NCBI GenBank assembly: GCA_026874595.1
Contig: CM049314.1
Location: forward strand, 26,483,729 to 26,547,728
Length of the DNA: 64,000 bases
From: Sipunculus nudus
Taxonomy: Eukaryota > Annelida > Sipuncula > Golfingiida > Sipunculidae
Direction: 5' to 3'
Positions 13,001 through 24,223 of this stretch are shown here, one piece after another (positions within the stretch are counted from its first letter, which is position 1; the number at the start of each line of letters is the position of its first letter). Under the pieces are notes generated by a model. That model was given only the letters and a program-made list of their open reading frames with translations. It was not told the DNA's origin and ran no database searches. Made by a program: the position numbers and the translations under genes.

Positions 13001-14657
13001 TTCGAGCGATCCACTGGTTATTTTTTTCTGCACTCCTCTTAATTTTTATCATTTTTTTATTTCATCCTACAAAGAAATAAGTGCTTCAGCTTTCATTTTT
13101 TGCATATATGACCAGGTTTTGACCTGTGATTATTATTTCCTATGAACACCTATGTCATAAAAACTGTTTTGATGCTTGAATTGAATTTCGGAATGCTTAA
13201 TGTATTTAAAAGAAAATGAATATAAATTACCTTTGATTTGTAACTGTTCACATATAATATTGATCATAATTGTTATGTTGGGCAAATATACTTGTGTTAA
13301 ATGGTAGTTCAAACAGGAAATTTTGGTCATAACATTGAGAGGACTTTGTGCCTGTGAACTTTTTTCATTTCCAGTTACACTTCATTGAAGGAGCGGATTC
13401 CGGATTTCGGATTTAGTTAAGGAGGAATGCAACACAAGAGGACTTATGAAAAAACCTAAAAACAGATTCGCTGGTCCGGAAAACGAGGGTCCAGGCGGAA
13501 AAAATGGTGTGAAACCCTTAACAAGAAATGCTTTGGCAGAAAACGGGGACCCCGGGATCCCTCCCCTGAATGTGCTTCTGCATTGACTACACGTACTTCA
13601 AGGACGGTTCGATCTGATGTTGGTGCCACTTGGGGAGAAGCTGATATATGAGCAAACACATCCTGACAATTCCATATATTATAATACCAGCAGATTTCCG
13701 GCTAAAGGTCAACTAAATATGCTATTGTCAAATATATCAATATGTTAACAATTTAAGGATTTAAGTGAAGAAATAGAAGTTGTGACAATACTTTAAATTA
13801 TCTCTGTACGTATATTCTTGAACATAAACGTTTTAAGATCATCATGAGAGGTATGGACCTAAAGTTCGTTTCTGGTGATAACAATTATAACATAGTTTCA
13901 GTATAGTTTTGATTATATGTAAAATATTTCAGGAACTTCTCATATCGGTTGCTGTTACTTATGTGAAAGCAATTTCTATTATAAAACGTTATGGATGCCA
14001 GCCCGGTTGCAATAGTCGGTTTCATCTCAAGACTATTATATGATTTGTATTTAATTTCAAACTGTGTTGGTGATATAGTGGGTTAAATAAAATTTAGTTT
14101 TGATGCACTAATCTTTTGCTCTTAAGATTGACCTGTTGCAAAATGTTTACTAAGAATCTCAGACGCCACATTAAATGTGACATTATATAAGGTCATAATG
14201 GAAATAATTGGACATACGGCCTTCATATTTTTACATGAGATCCTTCAAACATCAGTGACCTTAAAACAAATTATGCTAGTACCAAATTGCGCCAGTTACT
14301 TTAAATAAAATCATCTGAGGAATCCACTCCTAGCTAGTTTGTGACAACATCAGCGAGGTAAGGCGGTCCGGAAAGATATCACCGAGGGCCGAGGGTGCGC
14401 ATGTCCACTAGAACGACCTGAGAGAAAGAGAAATGGGAGCGCGACCGTAGTTTAGCTCACCATTTTACGGTTAAGAGAAAGGTAGTTTTCAAAAATAGAA
14501 TGTTGCGAACGTCATAAAGGTATGCTTCTCTTCTATACATGGTTCATGTCGTTATCGTGAGCTTTGTGTGAGTGTGTGGTTATACTGCGTGGGCCAAGGC
14601 AGACAGACAATAGCTTTACCTATATATGTATAAATATAGTTATAATTTTATCATTGG

Positions 14658-14661
<4 letters not shown>
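10001..14661. other. Non-coding stretch with poly-C tract
   Basis: No gene recognised. Contains an interrupted C tract at 10522-10550 that creates proline- and glycine-rich open frames by chance, and a short ACACATGA triplication near 11030-11055. Confidence 0.55.

Positions 14662-14703
<42 letters not shown>
14662..14703. repeat. (TA)n microsatellite
   Basis: About 21 TA dinucleotides; an isoleucine/tyrosine-repeat open frame across it is an artefact. Confidence 0.9.
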
Positions 14704-14705
<2 letters not shown>

Positions 14706-14756
14706 CCTCTCCGTCTACCTACCTCTTGTTGAAGCAACTGAACTTCATGAGCCTAT

Positions 14757-15110
14757 TGACGTGATGGCACGGACGAGTTAGCTCCGCCCACCTTGGATAC
14801 TGTTGCTCGGTGGGTCATTACACCAAGTAATCTTCCTGTTTATACACTCGGAACCGGCACTTTAGTCGTACATCCCATCAGATTCCAAACAGTATTAATC
14901 CGGTCAAGAATGTGTACACATGGAGGCTACAGAGATGTTTTAAATATAAAATTGAGAAGTTTGAGGATTTGCAATTTTTCTTCTTGATACGGCCGGCGTC
15001 AGGGAACGAATCAGCTGACCTCTCTCATCAGCTTTGAGATCTAAGCGGTTGGTTACAAATAACAACTTATTCAAGTCTACACGGACAAATTTGAAAAACA
15101 GCAATGCAAA
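14757..15110 (+). repeat. Dispersed repeat, copy 2
   Basis: Partner of 8263-8620, direct orientation, 6.5 kb apart, with the same order of landmarks and scattered indels. It sits just after a (TA)n tract (14662-14703). Not coding. Could be a SINE- or MITE-like family; no tRNA-type promoter or terminal inverted repeat was seen. Confidence 0.7.
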
Positions 15111-16544
15111 AGTCGTTTAAATATTTGTATATCACCTAGGGTGCACTATCACAAAAAAAGAATTCAAAATGTCAAGGTAATGGGTGTTGCTTCTATAAAG
15201 TATAGGCGGCACAAGTAATAGGCATAATGATATGCTCGTTGCGTCATGGACAGGTTAACATGTAACAAGATGGCGTATCATTGCGGTGAGTGGTCTCACT
15301 TTTTATGTTTGCTATGGCTTCTGATCAATGTGTGTCGTTGCATCAATCTTTATTATACACGTTCTTTACTTTTCATTCTTCATTCTGCAAAAGAAATATC
15401 AGGGACTTAAAGCTTCTTTCACGTCATTTGTGTGTCAGATTTGCATATTTTGCCTGGGTGGGGTGCCGCGCGGAGCCTCATAATTTATTTGGGCCCCAGC
15501 TTTCTGCTGATTTATTAATTAACTATGTAGAGAATAAATTTTCTTCGTTAAACATTATCTTTTCTTCCACACCAATGTCTCTAAACTCGTTAAATGGCCA
15601 TTTTATCAATGATAATGTATGAACCTTCTATTTTCCAATAGTAAACAGCAGCTCGTAACATTATGTACACGAGGAAGCACCTGAAAATTTAATATTATAA
15701 ATATATGTTTTTTGGGATATTCGTCGGCCAGCCGGATAGGGTTTAGAGTGTTATTAGAGTGTTATCGATCTCAGTCTGAACCCTTATTCTACGGTTTCTT
15801 CCCTTATCTTTTCAGTTATATCAACCCACTTAATATATCAATATTGAACAACCACTTTGAAATCCCTTTTTGTAAAGGGAAGAAGAAATGATGTCCAATA
15901 AACTCTTCTGCATCAAAGTAGCCAATTTTTTTATGAGTTTTATTATGAGCACCACAATGGAAAGGTATGAATCAACATATCTAACATCAGTTATTCAATA
16001 AAAATTTATAAAAGTGGAAAATCTGGAAAAAAAAGCGTCAGAAATCCCGGCTAGAGTCCCAATTACACCTGCAATAGCAAAACTGTACTGCAGGCTAATA
16101 CCGTTACAGGTACATTCTTGGAAATGAAGTAAAAGGTAAAAAAAAACTATATATCTATAATTACTTATAATGAGTTAAAATATTTACAGGTATTGCCCGG
16201 CAACTAACTGATTCCTGAAGAGTCAAGGAACAAAAACAATTCTAAGCATTTCCTGTGCATCTATCTGACATCAACAAGCATTTAAATAAATATGAAGCAT
16301 AGAGTGAACAACAAATACCTTCATTACTGTGACGAGTGAATCATGTCGTTTTGTTAAATTATGGCTTATTTTTATTATTAGGATTAGCTGTATTTGTATT
16401 TGTTCAGCGAATGTCGATGGGCTGGTAAGGCTTATGGTGTCATGAACAATCCTGGTATTCAATATGCTCCAAGTTATACCAATGTTATGACATGAGCTGT
16501 GGCGAATTTAGCCTATTTAGTATTCAGTAACCTCATGAGTGGTC
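15111..16544. other. Stretch without recognisable gene
   Basis: An open frame of 110 codons at 15290-15622 (+) is the longest here. It has no recognised domain, starts within AT-rich DNA and is probably chance or a relic. Nothing else seen. Confidence 0.4.
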
Positions 16545-16825
16545 ATTCGAACGTTCGGTGTCCAGAAGCTAGCCGGCCGCCAGTTGGAGACCAGTACCGC
16601 CAGTCCAGGACCAGTGTCAAGAGTTGGGGACCAGTACCGCAAGTTGGGGTCTATAACCGCCAGTCGGGGTCAAATATCGCCATTTTGGGATCCAGTGCTG
16701 CCAGGTGAGGTCTAGTGCCGCCAGTTGGGCTCAAGTACAGCCAGTTGGATTCAGTGCCGCCAGTATGGATCCTGTGCCGCCTGACGGGGTCCAGTGTCGC
16801 CTGCCCGGGTCCCTTTCTGCCAGTT
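16545..16825 (+). repeat. Minisatellite array of about 20-bp units, forward orientation
   Basis: About 13 diverged units of the type CCGCCAGTTGGGGTCCAGTA. It is preceded by a unique flank CGTTCGGTGTCCAGAAGC. The same array and flank recur inverted at 18350-18605, so the two look like long terminal inverted repeats. Open frames rich in S, V, Q and P across it follow from the repeat. Confidence 0.8.
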
Positions 16826-17530
16826 TAGAACGTCCAGATATAAGAGTTTTCTTTGTGTGTGTAACCAGTATAATTCTTGTAAAGCTTAATAAGAACCCTA
16901 TCTGATAGGTTGTTTCGAATTCTTTAATTACCCTTTGATATATTCTTTGTTGACTAGCCACTGCTTTGTGTTGTGTGGTGTACCTGATGCTTGCGTCTTA
17001 AAACCCTTACACACGTATTTGTACTTGGAAAACTAACGTCCGTAACATGTAAAAGTTAGTATAGCCTGCGTTATGGTGTTTGGACACAATGTTCTTTACC
17101 AGTGGTTGTTAATATACCGAGCGTTATGGTGTAGAACGTAGCTCAACCTGTACACGTTGGTATTCTCGGAGAGTTTATCGTGAGAGTTAAACGGCAACTT
17201 TGAGTCATTAAGAGTTTATTCTTTACATATAACAAGAGAGCTGTGAAGGGCTCGAGACTTAAGTGTAGGGCTTGGGAATTGATATACTGCAGTGTCGGGT
17301 GACATTGCCAATGCATTCTGCATCGCAGGTCACTCCGACCACTGAGGTTTTACCTTATTCCCTTGTTTTATCATCAATGTATGGCAGAAGTTCGGGAGGT
17401 GTGTCAACGAAAAGTGTCGTGTACTAACGGATTTTCTGGTTATGAGGGTCCGTATACCCTGTTAGGTAAGAACTCGTGATGGTCAGTTTGTTCGTGTAGT
17501 GTCACGGTGGGATGGAGGGGAACACTGGGT

Positions 17531-17820
17531 ATGGGGCCTTCTTAAAATACACTTATACCCTAAAAGCTTATATATATTCATGAGTCTAATACAAAGAACG
17601 GGAATGTTTTGCTGCTAAGGGTTACACAAATTCATTAGCGCGCTTTATAGTAAATAGCCTGGGAACAAAGGCCCTTCTACATTGGCCTACCTCAAAGCGG
17701 TCATTCGGTGACTGTTTTTAATGCCCTTACTGTCTCACAACAAAATGGACTTTACCGACGAAAGTGGCGTACTTTCAATACATGAAATGATACAGCTGAC
17801 CCGAGAAATAAAATAAAACG
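17531..17820 (+). repeat. Direct repeat, copy 1 (SINE-empty)
   Basis: Aligns with 18622-18893 plus 19265-19290. Shared words in order: TATGxGGCC, GAACAAAGGCCCT, GACGAAAGTGG, CTACTTTCAA-type, GATACAGCT and ACCCGAGAAATAAAA. This copy lacks the SINE and so records the pre-insertion state. Confidence 0.75.
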
Positions 17821-18349
17821 TGTACAGGTTGAGCGCCAACTGTGCTCTACATCCTAACGCTAGCTATACAACCTTGAACTTGAGAGGAACGTTGGGATTC
17901 TAAGTCCAAACACTCTGATGCTACTGTGCTAACGTGCACAGGTTTAGGGAGTTCCGCTTCTGAATATAAGCACGTAATTAAGCGTCAAGTTCCCCGGTTA
18001 TATCCCAAACATTTTTCTTAACCTCCCGTTAACCCTCAAGAGCCTAGACCTCTTATCAATGTCACCTGAGAAAATTTGCTGTTGGAAAAAGCTGCCCTTA
18101 TAAAGTGAAGGACATGGTTGTCTTTTGTTGAACCTTGTCTAGAAGAAATAGTATGTTTTTTGATGACGCACTTGTCTTATTAGCACTCAGTTATACAACA
18201 AACACAAGGCAGTGGCCAAGCAACAAACCATATATATTAAAATAACATAAATTAAACTACCTACCAGGTGGTATTCCCTTATATAAATATATGGGTTGCC
18301 CACAAAAAACAGTGTCCGTTTAAACAGTCTCTAGAAGGCATAAACTTGC

Positions 18350-18605
18350 AATACTTGACCCCGACTGGTGGTACATGACACCGAATAGATGCACTGGAAC
18401 TATCCTGGCGGCACTGGACACCGAATGGCAAAGAACCCCGACTGATGGCACTGGATCCCAAGTGTATACCCTGGACGCCGAATGGCGGCACTTGACCCCG
18501 ACTGGCGGTACTTGGTCCCGACTATCTGTATTTGGCCCCAACTGGCAATACTGGTATGTGACCTGCTGCTTGCTGGCTTCTGGGCACCGAAGGCTTTCAG
18601 ACTGT
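18350..18605 (-). repeat. Minisatellite array of about 20-bp units, inverted partner
   Basis: Read on the minus strand it gives the same CCGCCAGTxGGGGTCxAGTx units as 16545-16825 and is bounded on its outer side by CCTTCGGTGCCCAGAAGC, matching the flank of the forward array. Together they bracket about 1.5 kb of unique-looking DNA. Confidence 0.8.
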
Positions 18606-18621
18606 TTATATCCGCACTATG

Positions 18622-19290
18622 TATGCGGCCCCCTTTAATACACTAATCCCGTGGAAGCTCATCTATAATCATAAGTCTTATTCAAAACCTGGAACTTCGT
18701 TGCTACTTAGGCTCTTCTATATTCGTAAGCGCTCTAAATATTTAATAGGCTTTGAACAAAGGCCCTACTACAATGCAATATCTCACAGGGGCACAATCAG
18801 TGACTGCTCTGATTTGCCCTATTGTTTCACGCTAAAATAAACCTGACAGACGAAAGTGGTCTACTTTCAACACATAAAAAGATACAGCTAACCGTTCTAG
18901 ACAGGCTCAGGGGTAGAGCACAAGGCTCAAATCCAGGAGATCGTGAGTTCGAACCTCAGCCTAGGTGGTGAAACTCTGCAGACTTTATGGGGAAACTGTG
19001 CCCGACGGATCTGATTCACTCACAAACGAGTGCGCATTTCGGGGGTTCCTAGGTGTTATAGCGCAGCAAGGAGATGACACACCCTCCAGTAGGAGTGATA
19101 CACCTAGCCTAGTTGACGCCAGAAATATCGCATGTAAGCCCCTGTCACGTATTTCGAAACCGGAATGAATTTCTGCAGATGTACAAAATAACTAGTTAAG
19201 CAAGCATTAAAAAATGGAGGCGGTTACCTTAGCCGAAAAAAAATAGAAAAAGATACAGCATACCCGAGAAATAAAAATGAATCAAAGTTA
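18622..19290 (+). repeat. Direct repeat, copy 2 (split by a SINE)
   Basis: Second copy of 17531-17820, at an offset of about 1.09 kb. It is interrupted at 18894-19246 by the SINE; the tail of the repeat (ACCCGAGAAATAAAA) resumes after it. Confidence 0.75.
18894..19246 (+). mobile_element. tRNA-derived SINE with target-site duplication
   Basis: The 353-bp insert starts with a tRNA-like head: a pol III A box in GCTCAGGGGTAGAG (18905-18918) and a B box in GAGTTCGAACCTC (18945-18957), spaced as in a tRNA. It ends in an A-rich tail (CCGAAAAAAAATAG). It is flanked by AAAAAGATACAGCTAACC (18876-18893) and AAAAAGATACAGCATACC (19247-19264), an 18-bp target-site duplication with two differences. The paralogous site near 17790 lacks the insert. 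SINEs are non-coding and depend on a partner LINE. The SINE family is not identified. Confidence 0.88.
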
Positions 19291-20459
19291 AACAAAACGA
19301 CACGATTCATTTCGTGACAAACGATATTAAGTGTAAAATATTTATATACTCAATTATGAATACTGTGGCATTCATCAGATTTTCAATGTCTATCAATGAT
19401 ATGCACATGCTTCATCAAAATGCATGCTGTTCCAAAATACAGGTAGCTATGGTGGAAGATATCAATAAAAACAGTAGGACGGTATTATAAAGCTATGGAA
19501 GAATATTTACGGTTACTTTATTTTACTCATTTTTTTTATTTAGCTCTTTAAAAACATTTTTTAGATTATTTCGGGTATTTTTTCCCTGTAAGATCAATTT
19601 AAATGCACATAAATAATGTAAATCAGACAAATTATTTAAGTTTATGGTAATGGTCGTTTTGTAAGGCATCATGGCGGAAACAGATGCTTATTAGTTCATG
19701 TATCAGCCGTTATATGTTTTATTTTTCATATTTAAAACTAATTTACTATTGACTGTTTTACAGAACCATCCAGTATCCCGAAAAGGCTTCCTCAAAGTAT
19801 ATAGAAATTGCTTGATTTGTTGTTCATGTTTTTTTTATATAAATAAATCACAAATACACCAGTTTAATGAGATAATTCAATGCATACATATTAGCATAAA
19901 TTATTAGAAATAAAGAACAAAAGATATCCAACTCATGTTCGTGTGATGCTTGGCCGAAAATGAAGAAATTTATTAACCCTTCAACATATAAGGATAGTTT
20001 CAGTACATGCCTTTGGCAATATTAGATGGTCCATTTGTAGAATAAGCCAATTTAACGATAACGTTTTTAATTATTCCAGTTCAAATAAACACAGTGCATG
20101 CAACTGATGACTACAGAAGATGTGTACACAGGACAATGCTCGCCATAAGCCAATACAGTCAATGAATAATAATAATGAACTTCTTCAGTCAGAACAGTAA
20201 TAGAACTCCATGCTGTCAGGGTTGATATGGCTTACTCATTTAGCATCAACAACACAAAAAAATGGACAGTGTTTGAGTAAAAATGATTGACAAAGGGTTA
20301 TAAGTAGTTCATGAAACGGACATTTTATAAACTAACGACTCTTGAAGATACATGTGCAATCGTGATCACATCATGTATCAGTAAGTATAAAATGAAAAAC
20401 ACGTCTTGTGAAAATTGTTTTGTAAACATCAGTTATTGATCAAGACTTATACGTTATTA
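19291..20459. other. Non-coding stretch
   Basis: No gene or element recognised. The missing 5' exon of copy A could lie here or further upstream, but no convincing ATG exon with a donor in the right phase was identified. Confidence 0.4.
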
Positions 20460-21257
20460 ATTTAACAATGCTGCAAACTTGGACAAAATTGGTATGTACT
20501 TGACCTTTGTATAAAGAAAACACACTTAGCTTAAATATTTAAATAAGAATTTGAAATAGGCTCAGTAACAGGCTCAGGTTAAGGTAACAAATAAAACTAA
20601 AGAGTATTTATTTGCATATTACTAAACTGTACAGCTATAGCAGAAGTTGTATTATGAAGATATACCATTTAATCAAACTTAATACATGCTTCTCAATTTC
20701 ATACATTGGACATTAAATCTGAACAAGTTTGAATATGTTGTAATCGAAATACTAAACACTCCCTACTAAAAGAAAAAAATTATTAATATATATATTATAT
20801 GAATATTTTTACTAATTTATTCAGATTCATGTCATCTATCTGATTTAATATGTTAACTAAAAATTTGTAACAGAAATCGATTCCCCTTGACCAATTTAGA
20901 AAAGTTTTCCTCTGAAAATTATCTAATTATTATTGGATTATACATGTCTATAATGGCTGTTTCGACTGATATATAGCCTTGGAATTTTTTGGGTCGCCAC
21001 CTAGCCAAGATGCCAGAGGAAAAGTACAAAAATCAATTCTTAGTTAAATTTTGATACAAAGTTTTGAAAAGAAAAGTATTCTGCAAAAAAATATTAATGA
21101 AAAATTGACAGAATATAAAATATAGAAATAATCAAATACGCTATATAGGCAACCAAGTCAAAATAAAAATAAAGAGGTACGATTAGATGGTTACCACTAT
21201 TCAACATATTCCAGTTTGGTAGGAAAAAGAAAGTGCTGCACATTAATCTTATTTATA

Positions 21258-21412
21258 AATAATAACAATAATTATATTAATAATAATAATCATTATTATT
21301 ATTATAATTATTATTATTATTATAAAAATAATAATAATTATAATTATATTTATTATTATTTTAATTATCATTATATTATTATTTTTATTATTTTACTATT
21401 ATTATTCTACTT
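21258..21412. repeat. Compound (AAT)n/(TTA)n microsatellite
   Basis: About 150 bp of interspersed AAT, TTA and TAT triplets. The shorter equivalent in unit 2 is at 37449-37475, so it expanded after duplication. Asn/Tyr-rich open frames across it are artefacts. Confidence 0.85.
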
Positions 21413-23304
21413 TCATGAGATACTGACTTCTTCTTACAAACGTAATTATGAGTTACACAAAACATTATGAAATTACAAGGGAAATCATACCCTTAAGATG
21501 AAAAGTGTAACGACATAACTGCATACCACTCGGGTAACGACACGCAAAGAGCGCCAATTTCCGCATTTTATGTTGTGACTGATCTAAGTGACTGACCTAA
21601 TATTAACAAATCCTTTTATCAAACACCTGCATATCAAATGATCTCCCTTGATAAATGATATCAGTTCAGTATAATAACATTGGTACCATATCTTAGACGC
21701 ATACACATTGTATCATATCATCCTTTCTATTGTGAAAGTCAGAAATAAATGTAAAAGCCAATGATTCATGCCTCCTTATCAATAACTCAACTTTATCAAT
21801 AAAGTATCAGTGCAAATGTTGAAACCAGATATACTCTTTACTATTTAAACAGCATATCGAATATCAAAATGTGCGATGAGAATCGCATGGTATAATATAA
21901 ATACAGCTAAATATATCAGATTCTGACACCAAATCAGAATCTCAGTATGCAAAAAGGAAATAACATAACCTTAAACCTGTTTTAATTTAAGAAATTTTTC
22001 CTGCTTACAAATATACCTAAGCGGGACGATGATTGTATTGCTCAGACGGTACGAAGGTAAATTATGTTACAACTGCAGTGCACTTGAGGGTAGACATCAA
22101 ATGATTGATTAATTAAAGTTTTACTATTTAATCATTTGGTTAATTATCATACACGCATATACCATTCCCCATATAACGCTATGAATTAAACGGTGCAATA
22201 AAGATAAATAATATGACCTTTAAGTTGAATGATATGTATAGGTCAGGATTAATCCAGACATCTATATCGAATGGATAAATTTCAAGCAAATAAACACGTT
22301 AGACATTTATTAGATACCACTAATAAGCATTTTAATCTCAATGAACGCAACATACTTTATGCAGACCTATCTGCAGCCTCTATGGTTATTCTTATTTCAA
22401 AAATAGGCTCCGGATAGAGTTTCCGACGTTAATGCTTCTGTATTTTCTAAAGTATTAAAAATAGCAGAAAAGTATGAGCTTATCACAAAAATATTTTCGT
22501 ACCCGGAACGCTCAAACACATTTTTTCCATTTTAGACTTTAAAATAAATCAAACTATCTAACAAGTGTAGTTTAATTTTTTTGATCCACTCAGCCAATGA
22601 TACATGAACCGAAGGCAAAATATTAAGAAAGAAAGCCGTTCCTACTCTTACACTTAACTTCTTGACACCTTTGCTCTCTGGCTCCATCTCAATGCACCCA
22701 TTTTAGTCAGAACTTTCTATGCAATGTCAACATATGAGATTTTTGTTTATCCAATTAGATTCAATTTTCTTTGTGCTCTTTCACTCATTCCTCTCTTCGA
22801 GGTGAGTGACTTCTTCCGTAGGGACTGTAAAAGTTGTTTTATTACTTTTACCATTACTTTCAATTTCTAATTTTACATCTACCTGTTACTTGAATTTTAC
22901 CATCTATTACTTCTACAATGGTACATTTTACTATTTCTTAAATTTATAAGGCAGGGTATGGTGTAAAAATAAATGGCTATTATAAGATGAAAAATTCTTA
23001 ACTGTTTAAAACATATATCAAGTAGTATATTTTTGTTTCTATTAATTATACATATAAATGGAAGCTTTGAATGTTTACACGTAATTCTACCTAAAATTAT
23101 TTTCAACTAATTAGATTTGGTTGTAGCACTGTAGAAGATTTTTTTTTCCTAAATCTCTGCCCAAAATTGAGTTCAAAGAAATAATGAGGTATCTAACTGG
23201 AAAAACGAAGCCTTGAAAAACATTGCTTAATCAGCTAACAACAAAACGATCTCTTATCTGAAATTGGGCAGTATAATGATTTTATTTTAATTTTATCTTT
23301 ACAG

Positions 23305-24223
23305 TCACCCGCCCCCGTCATAGAACAGCTAGAAAGTTACTGCAGTATGGACTCAAAAAGACAGTTATCCTCATTGCAATTTTATCAACGTGTACTTACA
23401 TCTTCTTGTATTCCTTCGCATATCAACAACATACACGACACACAGAAAGAGTTAATATAGAGAGCAAATATAATAACAGTGCAGCTTCTTCGGATTCAAA
23501 CTTTATCGCAATATGCATGGGCATCAGTTATCGGGGAAAAGCTCTAGAAGATATGAAAAACAGAAACGAGGCAGAAATATTCAGATCCTTTTTACCATCA
23601 TTTTGTTCTTCAATTACCAAGGGTTACAACTATCATTTTTATTTAGGTTATGATTTTGATGACCCGATTCTATCCACGTTGAAAGGTTACTCTTCGTTCA
23701 ACAATACGTTTACTGATGTAATTAAAAAACATTGCACTTTTCCAAAGAACATTACCCTACAAATGGTAAAGTTGTCTCACTCAGGGAAACCTGCATGGGC
23801 ACAGAACGACGCCTGTATGGAGGCTTATATTGATGGCGCCGAGTATTTGTACCGAGTAAATGATGACACAGTGTTTACGTCATCAGGATGGACAGAACAC
23901 TTCATTAAGAAACTAGCGAATTATACCCCAACAAATGTCGGCGTGGTTGGACCCACTCATACCTACGGAAATACAGCCATTTTAACCTATGACTTCACCC
24001 ACCGTACGCATATAGAAATATTTGGCGTCCACTATCCCCGCATATACAGAGCATGGTTTGCAGATGATTGGATTACACATATATATCAGCCACACCGTAC
24101 TTCCAAATTACCATATGTGACTGTGAAACACACAGGGATATATGGCAGACGGTACATGCTTTACAGGAAATTCTGGTCGCAGTTCAGAAGTGTGGAGCAA
24201 AGATCAAAGATTTCAATAGAAAG
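23305..24223 (+). CDS. Putative two-domain Golgi glycosyltransferase, copy A, exon with membrane anchor and N-terminal GT domain
   Basis: Seen: the frame is open from a 3' splice site (pyrimidine-rich tract, then ACAG ending at 23304) to a GTGGGT donor at 24224. Counting from the first whole codon (23307), residues 16-18 are basic (L-K-K) and 19-39 form a hydrophobic segment, as in a type II Golgi anchor. A lumenal region follows with N-glycosylation sequons (NNT, NIT, NYT), a Y-x-F-Y-L-G-Y-D strand, N-D-D-T at residues 185-188 (23859-23870) and A-D-D-W around 252-255 (24060-24071). Known: a DxD-like acidic motif after hydrophobic residues is typical of GT-A nucleotide-sugar transferases, where it binds metal. 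Inferred: it acts in the Golgi on an unknown acceptor. The exon starts mid-codon (TC completes a codon), so the start lies in an unseen upstream exon; no in-frame ATG precedes the membrane segment here. It is spliced to 26132. The exact family is unassigned. Confidence 0.85.

Noticed and set aside
14564-14764. Isoleucine/tyrosine-repeat open frame (and a similar one at 33733-33948)
   Set aside because: Translations of (TA)n microsatellites.
15290-15622. 110-codon open frame as a gene
   Set aside because: No recognisable domain, no supporting splice or promoter context, AT-rich; cannot be separated from chance.
18894-18970. Functional tRNA gene
   Set aside because: A and B boxes are tRNA-like, but the segment is the head of a 353-bp insert with an A-rich tail and target duplications, so a SINE; no convincing cloverleaf acceptor stem.
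21216-21470. Asn/Tyr-rich 84-codon frame
   Set aside because: Translation of a compound (AAT)n microsatellite not preserved in the second duplication unit.
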